A stretch of DNA of 64,000 bases from Microbispora hainanensis (GTDB taxonomy: Bacteria > Actinomycetota > Actinomycetes > Streptosporangiales > Streptosporangiaceae): assembly GCF_006874475.1 (NCBI RefSeq), contig NZ_VIRM01000050.1, positions 1-64,000 on the forward strand. The letters run 5' to 3'. The translations under genes and the position numbers were made by a program. A model generated the notes under the pieces. That model searched no databases and was not told the origin of the DNA. It saw nothing but the letters and a program-made list of their open reading frames with translations. Of this stretch, positions 10,647-19,967 are shown piece by piece. Numbering within the stretch: the first letter of the stretch is position 1; each line of letters begins with the position of its first letter.

Positions 10647-12569
10647 ATGTCTGTCGAGTCGTTGTTTCCCCGCCTGGAGCCGCTGCTGCCCAAGGTGCAG
10701 AAGCCGATCCAGTACGTCGGGGGCGAGCTGAACTCGACCATCAAGGACTGGGACGAGGCGACCGTCCGGTGGGCCCTGATGTACCCGGACGCCTACGAGG
10801 TCGGCCTGCCCAACCAGGGGGTGCAGATCCTCTACGAGATCCTCAACGAGCTGCCCGAGACGCTGGCGGAGCGCACCTACGCGGTGTGGCCCGACCTCGA
10901 GGCGCTCATGCGGTCCGAGGGTGTCCCGCAGTTCACCGTGGACGGGCACCGGCCGGTTCGCGCGTTCGACATCCTCGGGGTGTCGTTCGCCACCGAGCTG
11001 GGCTACACCAACCTCCTCACCGCGCTCGATCTGGCGGGGATCCCGCTGGAGGCGGCGGACCGCACCGACGAGGACCCGATCGTTCTGGCGGGCGGCCACG
11101 CCGCGTTCAACCCGGAGCCGATCGCCGACTTCCTCGACGCCGCCGTGCTCGGCGACGGCGAGCAGATCGCCATCGCGATCTCCGAGGTGCTGCGCGAGTG
11201 GAAGGCCGAGGGCTCGCCCGGCGGCCGCGACGAGCTGCTGCTGCGCCTCGCCTCCACGGGCGGGGTGTACGTCCCGAAGTTCTATGACGTCGAGTACCAC
11301 CAGGACGGCCGCATCATGCGCGTCGTCCCCAACCGCGACGGCGTGCCGACGCGCGTGTTCAAGCACACGGTCATGGACCTCGACGAGTGGCCCTACCCGA
11401 AGAAACCGCTGGTCCCGCTCGCCGAGACCGTGCACGAGCGGTTCAGCGTCGAGATCTTCCGGGGCTGCACCCGGGGCTGCCGCTTCTGCCAGGCCGGGAT
11501 GATCACCCGTCCGGTGCGGGAGCGGTCGATCACCACGATCGGTGACATGGTCGAGGCGGGGATCAGGGAGTCCGGCTTCAGCGAGGTCGGACTGCTGTCG
11601 CTGTCCAGCGCGGACCACTCCGAGATCGCCGACGTCACCAGGGGTCTCGCCGACCGTTACGAGGGCAGCCAGGTCGGCCTGTCCCTGCCCTCCACCCGGG
11701 TCGACGCGTTCAACATCGACCTGGCGAACGAGCTGTCCCGCAACGGCCGCCGTTCCGGTCTCACGTTCGCGCCGGAGGGCGGGTCCGAGCGGATGCGCAA
11801 GGTGATCAACAAGATGGTCACCGAGGAGGACCTGATCCGCACGGTCACCACCGCCTACTCCAATGGCTGGCGGCAGGTGAAGCTCTACTTCATGTGCGGG
11901 CTCCCGACCGAGGAGGACGTGGACGTCCTCGGCATCGCCGACCTGGCCAAGAAGGTCATCAAGGCGGGCCGCGAGGCGACGGGCTCGCGCGACATCCGCT
12001 GCACGGTCTCGATCGGCGGATTCGTGCCCAAGCCGCACACGCCGTTCCAGTGGGCCGCCCAGTGCGACCACGAGACGGTGGACCGCCGGCTGCGCGCGCT
12101 GCGCGACGCTCTGCGTTCCGACAAGGAGTACGGCAGGGCCATCGGCTACCGCTACCACGACGGCAAGCCGTCGATCGTGGAGGGGCTGCTGTCGCGGGGC
12201 GACCGCCGGGTGGGCCGGGTCATCCGGGCCGTCTGGGAGGACGGCGGCCGGTTCGACGGCTGGAGCGAGCACTTCTCGTTCGAGCGGTGGATGGCCGCGG
12301 CCGAGCGCGCCTTCGCCGACGAGCCGGTCGACGTGGACTGGTACACGACGCGCGAGCGGGACGAGCACGAGGTGCTTCCCTGGGACCACCTCGACGCCGG
12401 TCTCGACCGCGAGTGGCTGTGGCAGGACTGGCAGGACGCGCTGAACACGGTCGAGGTCGAGGACTGCCGCTGGACGCCCTGCTACGACTGCGGCGTCTGC
12501 CCCACCATGGGGACGGAGATCCAGATCGGCCCCACGGGCAGGAAACTGCTGCCACTCACCGTGATCTGA
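10647..12569 (+). CDS. TIGR03960-family B12-binding/radical SAM protein
   Basis: The 640 residues have an N-terminal cobalamin-binding-like Rossmann region (about 40-215) followed by a radical SAM core. The 4Fe-4S motif is C274TRGC278RFC281, the standard Cx3Cx2C. A cysteine cluster near the C-terminus (CYDCGVCPTMG) suggests another metal site. The protein matches the TIGR03960 family, which is nearly always next to a TIGR03936 protein and RNase E/G and ribosomal genes, as here. The reaction is not established to my knowledge; RNA or ribosome modification is only an inference from context. The start is ATG 10647, in all likelihood leaderless. Confidence 0.88.
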   Translation: MSVESLFPRLEPLLPKVQKPIQYVGGELNSTIKDWDEATVRWALMYPDAYEVGLPNQGVQILYEILNELPETLAERTYAVWPDLEALMRSEGVPQFTVDGHRPVRAFDILGVSFATELGYTNLLTALDLAGIPLEAADRTDEDPIVLAGGHAAFNPEPIADFLDAAVLGDGEQIAIAISEVLREWKAEGSPGGRDELLLRLASTGGVYVPKFYDVEYHQDGRIMRVVPNRDGVPTRVFKHTVMDLDEWPYPKKPLVPLAETVHERFSVEIFRGCTRGCRFCQAGMITRPVRERSITTIGDMVEAGIRESGFSEVGLLSLSSADHSEIADVTRGLADRYEGSQVGLSLPSTRVDAFNIDLANELSRNGRRSGLTFAPEGGSERMRKVINKMVTEEDLIRTVTTAYSNGWRQVKLYFMCGLPTEEDVDVLGIADLAKKVIKAGREATGSRDIRCTVSIGGFVPKPHTPFQWAAQCDHETVDRRLRALRDALRSDKEYGRAIGYRYHDGKPSIVEGLLSRGDRRVGRVIRAVWEDGGRFDGWSEHFSFERWMAAAERAFADEPVDVDWYTTRERDEHEVLPWDHLDAGLDREWLWQDWQDALNTVEVEDCRWTPCYDCGVCPTMGTEIQIGPTGRKLLPLTVI

Positions 12570-12663
12570 CGGTCACGGCCTATCCTGAAAGACGATCGAC
12601 CGACAGCGGAAGGACGACGGAACTCTGAAACCCGTTCCCGACGGGCCCGCGCCCGAACCCACC

Positions 12664-13392
12664 GTGCAGCGCCTTCGTGTGCGCTACGCCAAGCGGGGCC
12701 GCCTGCGTTTCACCAGCCACCGCGACATCTCGCGTGCCGTCGAAAGGGCGGTGCGGCGAGCGGGCATTCCGGTGGCCTACAGCGCCGGCTTCAGCCCTCA
12801 CCCCAAGATCTCCTACGCCGGCGCCGCCCCCACGGGAGTGGCGAGCGAGGCCGAATACCTGGAGATCGGGGTGAACCGGCCGTGTGACCCGCGGCGGGTT
12901 CGCGACGACCTCGACGCCTCGCTGCCGCCGGGGCTCGACGTGCTCGACGTGGTGGAGGCGCGGGACGGGAATCTGGCCGACCGGCTGGAGGGCTCGATGT
13001 GGGAGCTGCGGCTCCCCGGAGCCGATCCGGGCGAGGCGGAGCGGGCGGTGAAGGAGTTCCTCTCGGCCGATCTGGTGGAGGTCGAACGCCTGACCAAGAA
13101 GGGAATGCGGCGGTTCGACGCCCGCCAGGCGGTGCGTTCGCTGGCCGTCGTGGGGGAGCCGGGAATTACGGCAGGTCAGGAGACCGTTCAACCGTGTGTC
13201 ATACTTCGTATGGTTGTTCGGCACGAAACACCTGCCGTCCGGCCCGATGACGTGCTCATGGGTCTGCGTCTCGTGGCAGGCTTCGCGCCGCCGTCACCCG
13301 CTGCGGTGACCAGGCTGGCGCAGGGGCCGCTCGACGCGACCGGTGAGCCCGCCGACCCGTTCGCCTTCGACCGGGCAGGCGGAGACCGATAA
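12664..13392 (+). CDS. TIGR03936-family radical SAM-linked protein (DUF2344)
   Basis: This 242-residue protein opens with QRLRVRYAKRGRLRFTSHRDISRAVERAVRRAGIPVAYSAGFSPHPKISYA, the hallmark of TIGR03936/DUF2344. In some phyla it is fused to the radical SAM protein encoded just upstream, so the two probably act together. The fold has no obvious catalytic motif; the basic N-terminal part could contact RNA, which is inference. GTG 12664 is the first conventional start. An in-frame CTG at 12625 behind a GGAAGGACG sequence is an alternative that would add 13 residues. The gap to the upstream gene is 94 nt. Confidence 0.85.
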   Translation: MQRLRVRYAKRGRLRFTSHRDISRAVERAVRRAGIPVAYSAGFSPHPKISYAGAAPTGVASEAEYLEIGVNRPCDPRRVRDDLDASLPPGLDVLDVVEARDGNLADRLEGSMWELRLPGADPGEAERAVKEFLSADLVEVERLTKKGMRRFDARQAVRSLAVVGEPGITAGQETVQPCVILRMVVRHETPAVRPDDVLMGLRLVAGFAPPSPAAVTRLAQGPLDATGEPADPFAFDRAGGDR

Positions 13393-13495
13393 GACTTGCC
13401 GCCGAGGCGCCGACAGGAAGCCCGGCGGACCGCGAGAGACGAGAGCCTTCGCGCGGCGCGGCAACGTGCCCGGAGGCTGACGGGAGAGCGCCCGC

Positions 13496-16400
13496 ATGCT
13501 CGACAACGAGCCCACTGACGGGGCTGTGAGCCTTGACAGTGACACGACAACAGAAGAACGCCGACAGGCCGGGGGAGAGGTCGTTTCCTCCGGTCCCTCG
13601 ACCGTATCCACGACCCGGCGCCGCCGGGCGGCGAGCCGTCCGGCCGGGCCCCCGCCCGAGCCCGACGACCTGCCCCCGCCGGTGACCACCGTGGCCGCGG
13701 CCACCATGCCCAAGGCCGCGGAGACCACTGCGCCGAAGGGTGCGGAGACCAAGGCGCCGAAGGGTGCCGAGAGCACTGCGGCCTCCGTGGCCGAGCCCGC
13801 CGCGGCCTCCGCGCAGGAGGAGCCTGTCGCGAAGGAGAAGCCCAAGCGGGTCACCCGCCGCCGCACCAAGGCGGCCGAGGAACCGGTCGCCGAGGAGCCG
13901 GCGCCGGCGGTCACGGAGACCGTGACGACCCCGGCGGAGACGGCACCGGCCGCCACCGAGACGGCGCCGGCCGCGCAGGACGAGCCGCCCGCGCCCACCC
14001 GGCGCCGCCGGAGCCGTAAGCGGACCGACGAGGCCGAGCCGCCCCAGCAGGCCGTACAGGCCGAAACGGTGCAGGCTGACACAGTGCAGGCTGACACAGT
14101 GCAGGCTGACACAGTGCAGGCTGACACGGTGCAGGCTGACACGGCGGAGACCGAATCGGCGCGGGCCGCAACGGGCCAGGCCGAGCAGCCGGCGCAGGAC
14201 GTGCGGGCCGAGCAGCCCGCCACGTCGAGGCGCCGCCGCCGCGTCCGCGCGGAAGAGCCGGAGCCGGAACGATCCAGGGCGATGAGCGCCGCCGAGGCGG
14301 AGGTCGACGCCGCGCTGCGGCTCAACCTTCCCGACGAGGAGCCGCTGGACGACGAGCCGCTCGACATCGAGGACGTCGACCTGGAAGAGGTCGACGACGA
14401 CGAGGACGGCGGGCGGCCGGACGTTGTGGCCGACCCCTTCGGGCTGTCCGCGCAGCAGCCGGCGGTGCCCTCGGTGACCTTCCAGGCGCCGTCGGCGCTG
14501 TTCCAGCCGATCTTCCAGGCCCCCGATCCGTACGCGGTGCCCGTGCAGAGGGCCGCGACGCCCGTGGCCGAGCCGGCGCCGGTGGAGGACGAGGAAGCCG
14601 AAGCGGAGGAGCCGGAGGAGACCGCCGATTCCGGCGAGGACGACTCCGAGGGCGAGGGCGGCAGCCGCAGGCGGCGCCGCCGCAGGGGCGGCCGCGGCCG
14701 CGGTGCCCGCGCCAGGGACGCCGAGGACGGCGAGGAGCAGGAGAGCGAGGGCGAGGAGCCCCAGGCCGCGTCGGCCGAGGAGGACGACCGCGAGCAGGCG
14801 GAGGACGACTCCGAGGGCCAGACCGGCACCCGGCGTCGTCGCCGTCGCCGCCGCCGGGGCACCGAGGACGCCGATCTGGCCCCCGACGACCCGCCGAACA
14901 CCGTCGTCCGCATCCGGGCGCCCCGCGCGACCAGGTCCACCTCGGTGGACGAGGTCCAGGGCGTGCGGGGATCGACCCGGCTGGAGGCCAAGAAGCAGCG
15001 CCGCCGTGAGGGCCGCGAGCTGGGCCGCCGCCGTCCCCCGATCATCACCGAGTCGGAGTTCCTCGCCCGGCGCGAGTCGGTCGAGCGGATCATGGTCGTG
15101 CGCCGCCAGGGCGGCCGCACCCAGATCGCGGTGCTGGAGGACGGCGTTCTCGTCGAGCACTACGTCGACCGGGAGTCCAGCCAGTCGTACGTCGGCAACG
15201 TCTATCTTGGCAAGGTCCAGAACGTGCTGCCCTCGATGGAGGCGGCGTTCGTGGACATCGGCAAGGGCCGCAACGCCGTGCTGTACGCCGGCGAGGTGAA
15301 CTTCGACACGGCGGGGCTGGAGGGCCAGCCCAAGCGGATCGAGGCGGCGCTGAAGTCCGGGCAGTCGGTGCTCGTCCAGGTGACCAAGGACCCGATCGGT
15401 CACAAGGGCGCCCGGCTGACCTCGCAGATCAGCCTCCCCGGCCGCTACCTGGTCTACGTGCCGGACGGCTCGATGACCGGGATCAGCCGCAAGCTGCCCG
15501 ACAAGGAACGGGCCCGGCTCAAGCAGATCCTGCGCAAGGTCATGCCGGAGAACGCGGGCGTCATCGTGCGCACCGCCGCGGAGGGCGCCTCGGAGGAGGA
15601 GCTCAGCCGCGACGTCGCCCGGCTGTCGGCCCAGTGGGAGAACATCCAGCGCAAGGCCAAGTCGGCCAGCCCGCCGGAGCTGCTGTCCGGGGAGCCCGAC
15701 CTGACCATCCGGGTGATCCGCGACGTCTTCAACGAGGACTTCAGCTCCCTGGTCGTCGAGGGTGACGACGCGTGGACGACGGTGGACGAGTACGTCCGCT
15801 ACGTCGCCCCGCACCTGGCCGAGCGGCTGTCGAAGTGGGAGGGGGAGACCGACGCGTTCTCCGCCTACCGCATCGACGAGCAGATCGCCAAGGCGATGGA
15901 GCGGAAGGTGTGGCTGCCGTCCGGCGGCTCGCTGGTGATCGACAGGACCGAGGCGATGACGGTCGTCGACGTCAACACCGGCAAGTTCACCGGGCAGGGC
16001 GGCAACCTCGAGGAGACCGTCACCCGCAACAACCTGGAGGCGGCCGAGGAGATCGTCCGCCAGCTCAGGCTGCGGGACATCGGCGGCATCATCGTGATCG
16101 ACTTCATCGACATGGTGTTGGAGAGCAACCGCGACCTGGTGCTCCGGCGGCTGCTGGAGTGCCTGGCACGGGACAGGACCAAGCACCAGGTGGCGGAGGT
16201 CACCTCGCTGGGCCTGGTGCAGATGACGCGCAAGCGGGTCGGCCAGGGCCTGCTGGAGGCGTTCTCCACGCCGTGCGACTGCTGCCACGGGCGCGGGATC
16301 ATCGTGTCGACCGAACCGGTCGAGGCGAAGCCCGAGCCGCGCGGCACGCAGGGCAAGATGGCCATCGAGAAGGCGGTGGCCGAGAAGGTGGCGGCGGGCG

Positions 16401-16546
16401 ATGGCTCCGTCGCCGCGGCGGCGGGCTCGGTGCGCGAGAGCGTCACCGACGCCATCGACGCCGATTCCTCCGACTCAGACGGGGTCGACGGCTCCGCGTC
16501 GTCTTCCCGGGGACGGCGACGTTCCCGCAGGAAGACGGCGGAGTGA
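13496..16546 (+). CDS. rne: Ribonuclease E/G with long disordered N-terminal extension
   Basis: This is the endoribonuclease that initiates mRNA decay and rRNA processing. The catalytic half occupies about residues 490-980: an S1 RNA-binding domain (about 562-650, SYVGNVYLGKVQNVLPSMEAAF), the DNase I-like part with VDVNTGKFTG and VIDFIDM, and the Zn-link C927DCC930HGRG. The first 480 residues are low complexity, rich in Ala/Pro/Glu with basic R/G patches, where E. coli RNase E instead carries its disordered part at the C-terminus; N-terminal extensions are known in actinomycetes. It contains a five-copy VQADT repeat. ATG 13496 follows a GGGAGAG Shine-Dalgarno. Confidence 0.93.
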   Translation: MLDNEPTDGAVSLDSDTTTEERRQAGGEVVSSGPSTVSTTRRRRAASRPAGPPPEPDDLPPPVTTVAAATMPKAAETTAPKGAETKAPKGAESTAASVAEPAAASAQEEPVAKEKPKRVTRRRTKAAEEPVAEEPAPAVTETVTTPAETAPAATETAPAAQDEPPAPTRRRRSRKRTDEAEPPQQAVQAETVQADTVQADTVQADTVQADTVQADTAETESARAATGQAEQPAQDVRAEQPATSRRRRRVRAEEPEPERSRAMSAAEAEVDAALRLNLPDEEPLDDEPLDIEDVDLEEVDDDEDGGRPDVVADPFGLSAQQPAVPSVTFQAPSALFQPIFQAPDPYAVPVQRAATPVAEPAPVEDEEAEAEEPEETADSGEDDSEGEGGSRRRRRRRGGRGRGARARDAEDGEEQESEGEEPQAASAEEDDREQAEDDSEGQTGTRRRRRRRRRGTEDADLAPDDPPNTVVRIRAPRATRSTSVDEVQGVRGSTRLEAKKQRRREGRELGRRRPPIITESEFLARRESVERIMVVRRQGGRTQIAVLEDGVLVEHYVDRESSQSYVGNVYLGKVQNVLPSMEAAFVDIGKGRNAVLYAGEVNFDTAGLEGQPKRIEAALKSGQSVLVQVTKDPIGHKGARLTSQISLPGRYLVYVPDGSMTGISRKLPDKERARLKQILRKVMPENAGVIVRTAAEGASEEELSRDVARLSAQWENIQRKAKSASPPELLSGEPDLTIRVIRDVFNEDFSSLVVEGDDAWTTVDEYVRYVAPHLAERLSKWEGETDAFSAYRIDEQIAKAMERKVWLPSGGSLVIDRTEAMTVVDVNTGKFTGQGGNLEETVTRNNLEAAEEIVRQLRLRDIGGIIVIDFIDMVLESNRDLVLRRLLECLARDRTKHQVAEVTSLGLVQMTRKRVGQGLLEAFSTPCDCCHGRGIIVSTEPVEAKPEPRGTQGKMAIEKAVAEKVAAGDGSVAAAAGSVRESVTDAIDADSSDSDGVDGSASSSRGRRRSRRKTAE
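14069..14143 (+). repeat. Five 15-bp tandem repeats in rne
   Basis: Five units of GTGCAGGCTGACACA (the last two end in G) run without interruption and encode VQADT five times in the disordered N-terminal extension. The copies are almost identical at wobble positions, which indicates recent expansion. Confidence 0.95.
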
Positions 16547-16734
16547 CGACTTCGTCACCCGGCGGTCCGCTCGGTTCGACCTGGGTGCCGGCTATCCGGT
16601 ACCCTGGTCATCCGGTGCGCCTGGTGTCGGCGTGCCTGGCTTCGCGCGCCTGCCCGGATCGCCGGTCGTTTCATCGACAGCAGCTGGATGCGGGGCGCGG
16701 CATCTCAGCATTTAGCCAGTAGAAGGGTTCCGCG
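16547..16734 (+). promoter_or_regulatory. Probable promoter and leader of rplU-rpmA
   Basis: No gene is visible in these 188 bases. TACCCT at 16600-16605 could be a -10, which would give a leader of about 120 nt before rplU. I cannot assign a known leader RNA family; ribosomal protein leaders often fold for autoregulation. Confidence 0.35.
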
Positions 16735-17049
16735 GTGTACGCGATCGTTCGTTGCGGCGGCAGGCAGCAGAAGGTCTCCGTCGGGGACGTCCTCGAGGTG
16801 GACAAGGTCGCCGGCGAGGTTGGGTCCTCGGTGTCGCTGCCGGCGGTGCTCGTCGTCAACGACGGCGATGTCACCACCGACGCCGCCACGCTTTCCCGGT
16901 TCCAGGTGACCGCCGAGATCCTCGGCGAGACGAAGGGACCGAAGATCCGGATTCTGAAGTACAAGAACAAGACCGGATACAAGAAGCGCCAGGGTCACCG
17001 CCAGCGGTACACCCAGGTCAAGGTCACCGGCATCAACCCCGGACAGTAG
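16735..17049 (+). CDS. rplU: 50S ribosomal protein L21
   Basis: This 104-residue ribosomal protein binds 23S rRNA in the large subunit. [17 protein letters not shown] at the start and [24 protein letters not shown] at the end are the diagnostic L21 blocks. GTG 16735 lies about 7 nt after an AGAAGGG Shine-Dalgarno. rpmA follows after 45 nt, the universal L21-L27 order, and obgE comes next. A small hairpin (CGGGGG/CCCCCG, 17055-17070) sits between rplU and rpmA and may tune the ratio of the two proteins. Confidence 0.98.
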   Translation: MYAIVRCGGRQQKVSVGDVLEVDKVAGEVGSSVSLPAVLVVNDGDVTTDAATLSRFQVTAEILGETKGPKIRILKYKNKTGYKKRQGHRQRYTQVKVTGINPGQ

Positions 17050-17094
17050 TTTCCCGGGGGACGACCCCCGCTTACCCCCGAAAGGGAGTGAATC

Positions 17095-17352
17095 ATGGCA
17101 CACAAGAAGGGCGCCTCGTCCACCCGGAACGGCCGTGACTCGAACGCTCAGCGCCTCGGTGTCAAGCGTTTCGGTGGCCAGCTGGTGAACGCCGGCGAGA
17201 TCATCGTCCGCCAGCGCGGCACGCACTTCCACCCCGGCGACAACGTCGGCCGTGGTGGCGACGACACGCTGTTCGCCCTGGCCACGGGCCGGGTGCAGTT
17301 CGGCACCAAGCGCGGTCGCCGCGCGGTGAGCATCGTCCCGGCCGCGGAGTAG
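17095..17352 (+). CDS. rpmA: 50S ribosomal protein L27
   Basis: This 85-residue protein has an N-terminal tail that reaches the peptidyl-transferase centre. The start [28 protein letters not shown] is canonical, and no N-terminal pre-sequence needing proteolytic removal, as in Firmicutes, is present. AAAGGGAG lies 7 nt before the ATG. It is followed by a clear terminator, yet obgE continues on the same strand 96 nt later. Confidence 0.98.
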   Translation: MAHKKGASSTRNGRDSNAQRLGVKRFGGQLVNAGEIIVRQRGTHFHPGDNVGRGGDDTLFALATGRVQFGTKRGRRAVSIVPAAE

Positions 17353-17381
17353 ATCCGCCCAGGACACCGACAAGCAGCGCG

Positions 17382-17422
17382 ATGAGGCGGATCGAGCATT
17401 CGGTCCGCCTCATTCGTTTTTT
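17382..17422 (+). terminator. Terminator between rpmA and obgE
   Basis: A 10-bp stem ATGAGGCGGA/TCCGCCTCAT (17382-17391 with 17404-17413), a 12-nt loop and a T-run to 17422. It should end most rplU-rpmA transcripts before obgE. Confidence 0.85.
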
Positions 17423-17448
17423 CATACGGCAGTAAGGGGGAGCGGCTG

Positions 17449-18798
17449 ATGGCCGACTTCGTGGACCACGTCGTCCTGCACATCAAGGCGGGTGACGGGG
17501 GCAACGGCTGCGCCTCCATCCACCGGGAGAAGTTCAAGCCGCTCGGCGGGCCCGACGGCGGCAACGGCGGGCGCGGCGGCGACGTCATCCTGGAGGTCGA
17601 TCCCAACACCTCCACTCTGCTGGAGTATCACCACCGTCCGCACCGCCGGGCGGGCAACGGCAAGCAGGGCATGGGCTCCAACCGGGACGGCGCCAACGGC
17701 GAGGACATCGTCCTGCCCGTGCCCAACGGCACGGTCGTGAAGGACGCCAGGACCGGCGAGGTGCTGGTCGACCTGGTCGGCGCCGGCACCCGCTACGTAG
17801 CCGCCCAGGGCGGCTTCGGCGGCCTCGGCAACGCCGCGCTGGCCAGCGCCAAGCGCAAGGCCCCGGGCTTCGCGCTGCTGGGCGAGCCGGGTGACGAGGC
17901 CGAGATCGTGCTCGAACTCAAGACCGTCGCCGACGTGGCGCTGGTCGGGTTCCCCAACGCGGGCAAGTCGTCGCTGATCGCGGCGCTCTCCGCGGCCCGC
18001 CCCAAGATCGCGGACTATCCGTTCACGACGCTCATCCCCAACCTGGGGGTGGTGACGGCCGGTGAGACGGTCTTCACGGTCGCCGACGTGCCGGGGCTCA
18101 TCCCGGGAGCGTCGGAGGGCCGGGGACTCGGCCACGAGTTCCTGCGGCACGTCGAGCGCTGCTCGACGATCGTGCACGTGCTCGACTGCGCGACGATCGA
18201 GCCGGGACGCGACCCGATCACGGACTTCGAGGTGATCGAGGCCGAGCTCGCGGCGTACGGCTCGCTGCAGGACCGGCCGCGGCTGGTCGCGCTCAACAAG
18301 GTGGACGTCCCCGACGGACGGGACCTGGCCGACATCGTCACGCCCATGCTGGAGGAGCGCGGACTGCGCGTCTTCGAGATCTCCGCGGCCAGCCACGAGG
18401 GCCTGCGGCCCCTGGCGTACGCGATGGCGGAGATGGTGGCCGCGGCCCGGGCCCAGGCCCCGGTGGAGGAGCCCACCCGGCTGGTCATCCGGCCCAGGCA
18501 GCTCGGCGAGACCGGCTTCGCCGTACGCAGGATCGACGAGAACCGCTTCCAGGTGACCGGCGAGAAGCCCGAGCGGTGGATCCGCCAGACCGACTTCTCC
18601 AACGACGAGGCCGTCGGCTACCTGGCCGACCGGCTCGAACGGCTCGGCGTCGAGGAAGCGCTGATCAAGGCCGGTGCGACGGCCGGCGCCGAGGTGATCA
18701 TCGGCCCGATGGAGGGCGGCTACGTCTTCGACTGGCAGCCGTCGCAGGGCACGGAGGCGACCATGGGACCGCGTGGCACCGACGCCAGACTCGACTGA
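17449..18798 (+). CDS. obgE: Obg-family GTPase
   Basis: Obg is an essential GTPase involved in 50S assembly and, in Streptomyces, in the onset of sporulation. The 449 residues comprise the glycine-rich Obg fold (1-158, with [10 protein letters not shown]), the G domain with G1 GFPNAGKSS (about 166-174), G3 DVPG and G4 NKVD, and a C-terminal OCT domain (about 340-420). A short extra tail follows. ATG 17449 is preceded by AAGGGGGAG. proB begins 4 nt after the stop, so obgE-proB-proA form one unit. Confidence 0.97.
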   Translation: MADFVDHVVLHIKAGDGGNGCASIHREKFKPLGGPDGGNGGRGGDVILEVDPNTSTLLEYHHRPHRRAGNGKQGMGSNRDGANGEDIVLPVPNGTVVKDARTGEVLVDLVGAGTRYVAAQGGFGGLGNAALASAKRKAPGFALLGEPGDEAEIVLELKTVADVALVGFPNAGKSSLIAALSAARPKIADYPFTTLIPNLGVVTAGETVFTVADVPGLIPGASEGRGLGHEFLRHVERCSTIVHVLDCATIEPGRDPITDFEVIEAELAAYGSLQDRPRLVALNKVDVPDGRDLADIVTPMLEERGLRVFEISAASHEGLRPLAYAMAEMVAAARAQAPVEEPTRLVIRPRQLGETGFAVRRIDENRFQVTGEKPERWIRQTDFSNDEAVGYLADRLERLGVEEALIKAGATAGAEVIIGPMEGGYVFDWQPSQGTEATMGPRGTDARLD

Positions 18799-18801
18799 TC
18801 G

Positions 18802-19953
18802 GTGGCCGGAGTGGGAGAGGGCGTGACAGGCAGGGAACGGATCCGCGACGCCGCGCGGCTGGTGGTCAAGGTGGGGTCGTCGTCGCTGACGACGGCCCGG
18901 GGCACGATCGACGTCGACCGCGTGGACGCGCTGGTCGACGTGCTGGCGGCCCGGCGTACGGCCGGCACGCAGATCGTGCTCGTGTCGTCCGGCGCGATCG
19001 CCGCCGGGCTGGGGCCGTTAGGACTGCGCGACCGGCCCAAGGACCTGGCCACCCAGCAGGCGGCGGCCTCGGTGGGGCAGGGGGTGCTGGTCGCCCGCTA
19101 CACCTCGTCGTTCGCGAGATATGGGCTGCGCGTGGGGCAGGTGCTGCTGACGGCCGACGACATGATGCGCCGCTCGCACCACCGCAACGCCCAGCGGACG
19201 CTGGCCCGGCTGCTCGAACTCGGCATCGTCCCCGTGGTCAACGAGAACGACACGGTTGCGACCGACGAGATCCGGTTCGGCGACAACGACCGGCTCGCCG
19301 CGCTGGTGGCCCACCTCACCCACGCCGACGGCATGGTGCTGCTGTCGGACGTCGACGCGTTGTATGACGGCGACCCGCGCAAGGACGGCGCCCAGCGGAT
19401 CGCCGAGGTCCGGGGGCCGCAGGACCTGGAGGGGGTCGAGTTGGGCACCTCCGGCCGGGTCGGCACCGGCGGCATGATCACCAAGGTGGAGGCGGCCCGC
19501 ATCGCGACCGGGGCGGGCGTCCCGGTCGTGCTCACCGCGGCGGCGCACGCGGCGCAGGCGCTCGCCGGGGCCGACATCGGCACCTGCTTCCACCCCGGGG
19601 GCCGGCACCCCGGCACGAGGCTGCTGTGGCTGGCCCACGCGACGACCGGCCGGGGCCGCCTGCACCTGGACGCGGGCGCGGTCGAGGCCGTGGTCGACCG
19701 GCGCAAGTCGCTGCTGCCCGCGGGCGTCCTGAAGGTCGAGGGCGACTTCGCCGTGGGCGACCCCGTCGATTTGTGCGCGCCGTCGGGCGCCGTCGTCGCC
19801 CGCGGTCTGGTCAACTATGACGCGGGGGAGGTCCCCGACCTGCTCGGCCGCTCCACCCGGGAGCTGGCCAGCACACTCGGCCCGGAGTACGAGCGCGAGC
19901 TGATCCACCGGGACGACATCGTGATATTGGAGCCTGTTCACCACCACAAATGA
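18802..19953 (+). CDS. proB: Glutamate 5-kinase
   Basis: This enzyme phosphorylates L-glutamate, the first step of proline synthesis. The 383 residues contain the amino-acid kinase domain (about 1-265, with [38 protein letters not shown] and [12 protein letters not shown]) and a C-terminal PUA domain (about 280-370). Feedback inhibition by proline is known for the family. GTG 18802 is used because it is 4 nt after the obgE stop; GTG 18811 and GTG 18823 are in-frame alternatives that would remove 3 or 7 residues. The stop overlaps the ATG at 19950 as ATGA. Confidence 0.95.
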   Translation: MAGVGEGVTGRERIRDAARLVVKVGSSSLTTARGTIDVDRVDALVDVLAARRTAGTQIVLVSSGAIAAGLGPLGLRDRPKDLATQQAAASVGQGVLVARYTSSFARYGLRVGQVLLTADDMMRRSHHRNAQRTLARLLELGIVPVVNENDTVATDEIRFGDNDRLAALVAHLTHADGMVLLSDVDALYDGDPRKDGAQRIAEVRGPQDLEGVELGTSGRVGTGGMITKVEAARIATGAGVPVVLTAAAHAAQALAGADIGTCFHPGGRHPGTRLLWLAHATTGRGRLHLDAGAVEAVVDRRKSLLPAGVLKVEGDFAVGDPVDLCAPSGAVVARGLVNYDAGEVPDLLGRSTRELASTLGPEYERELIHRDDIVILEPVHHHK

Positions 19954-19967
19954 CGGAGCGCGAGGCA

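Noticed and set aside
13256..16288. A 1010-codon open frame antisense to rne
   Set aside because: It is a GC-bias shadow: its low-complexity product mirrors the wobble positions of rne, and no family resemblance is seen.
16547..16734. A named riboswitch or ribosomal leader before rplU
   Set aside because: No recognisable conserved core could be matched by eye; kept only as a probable leader.
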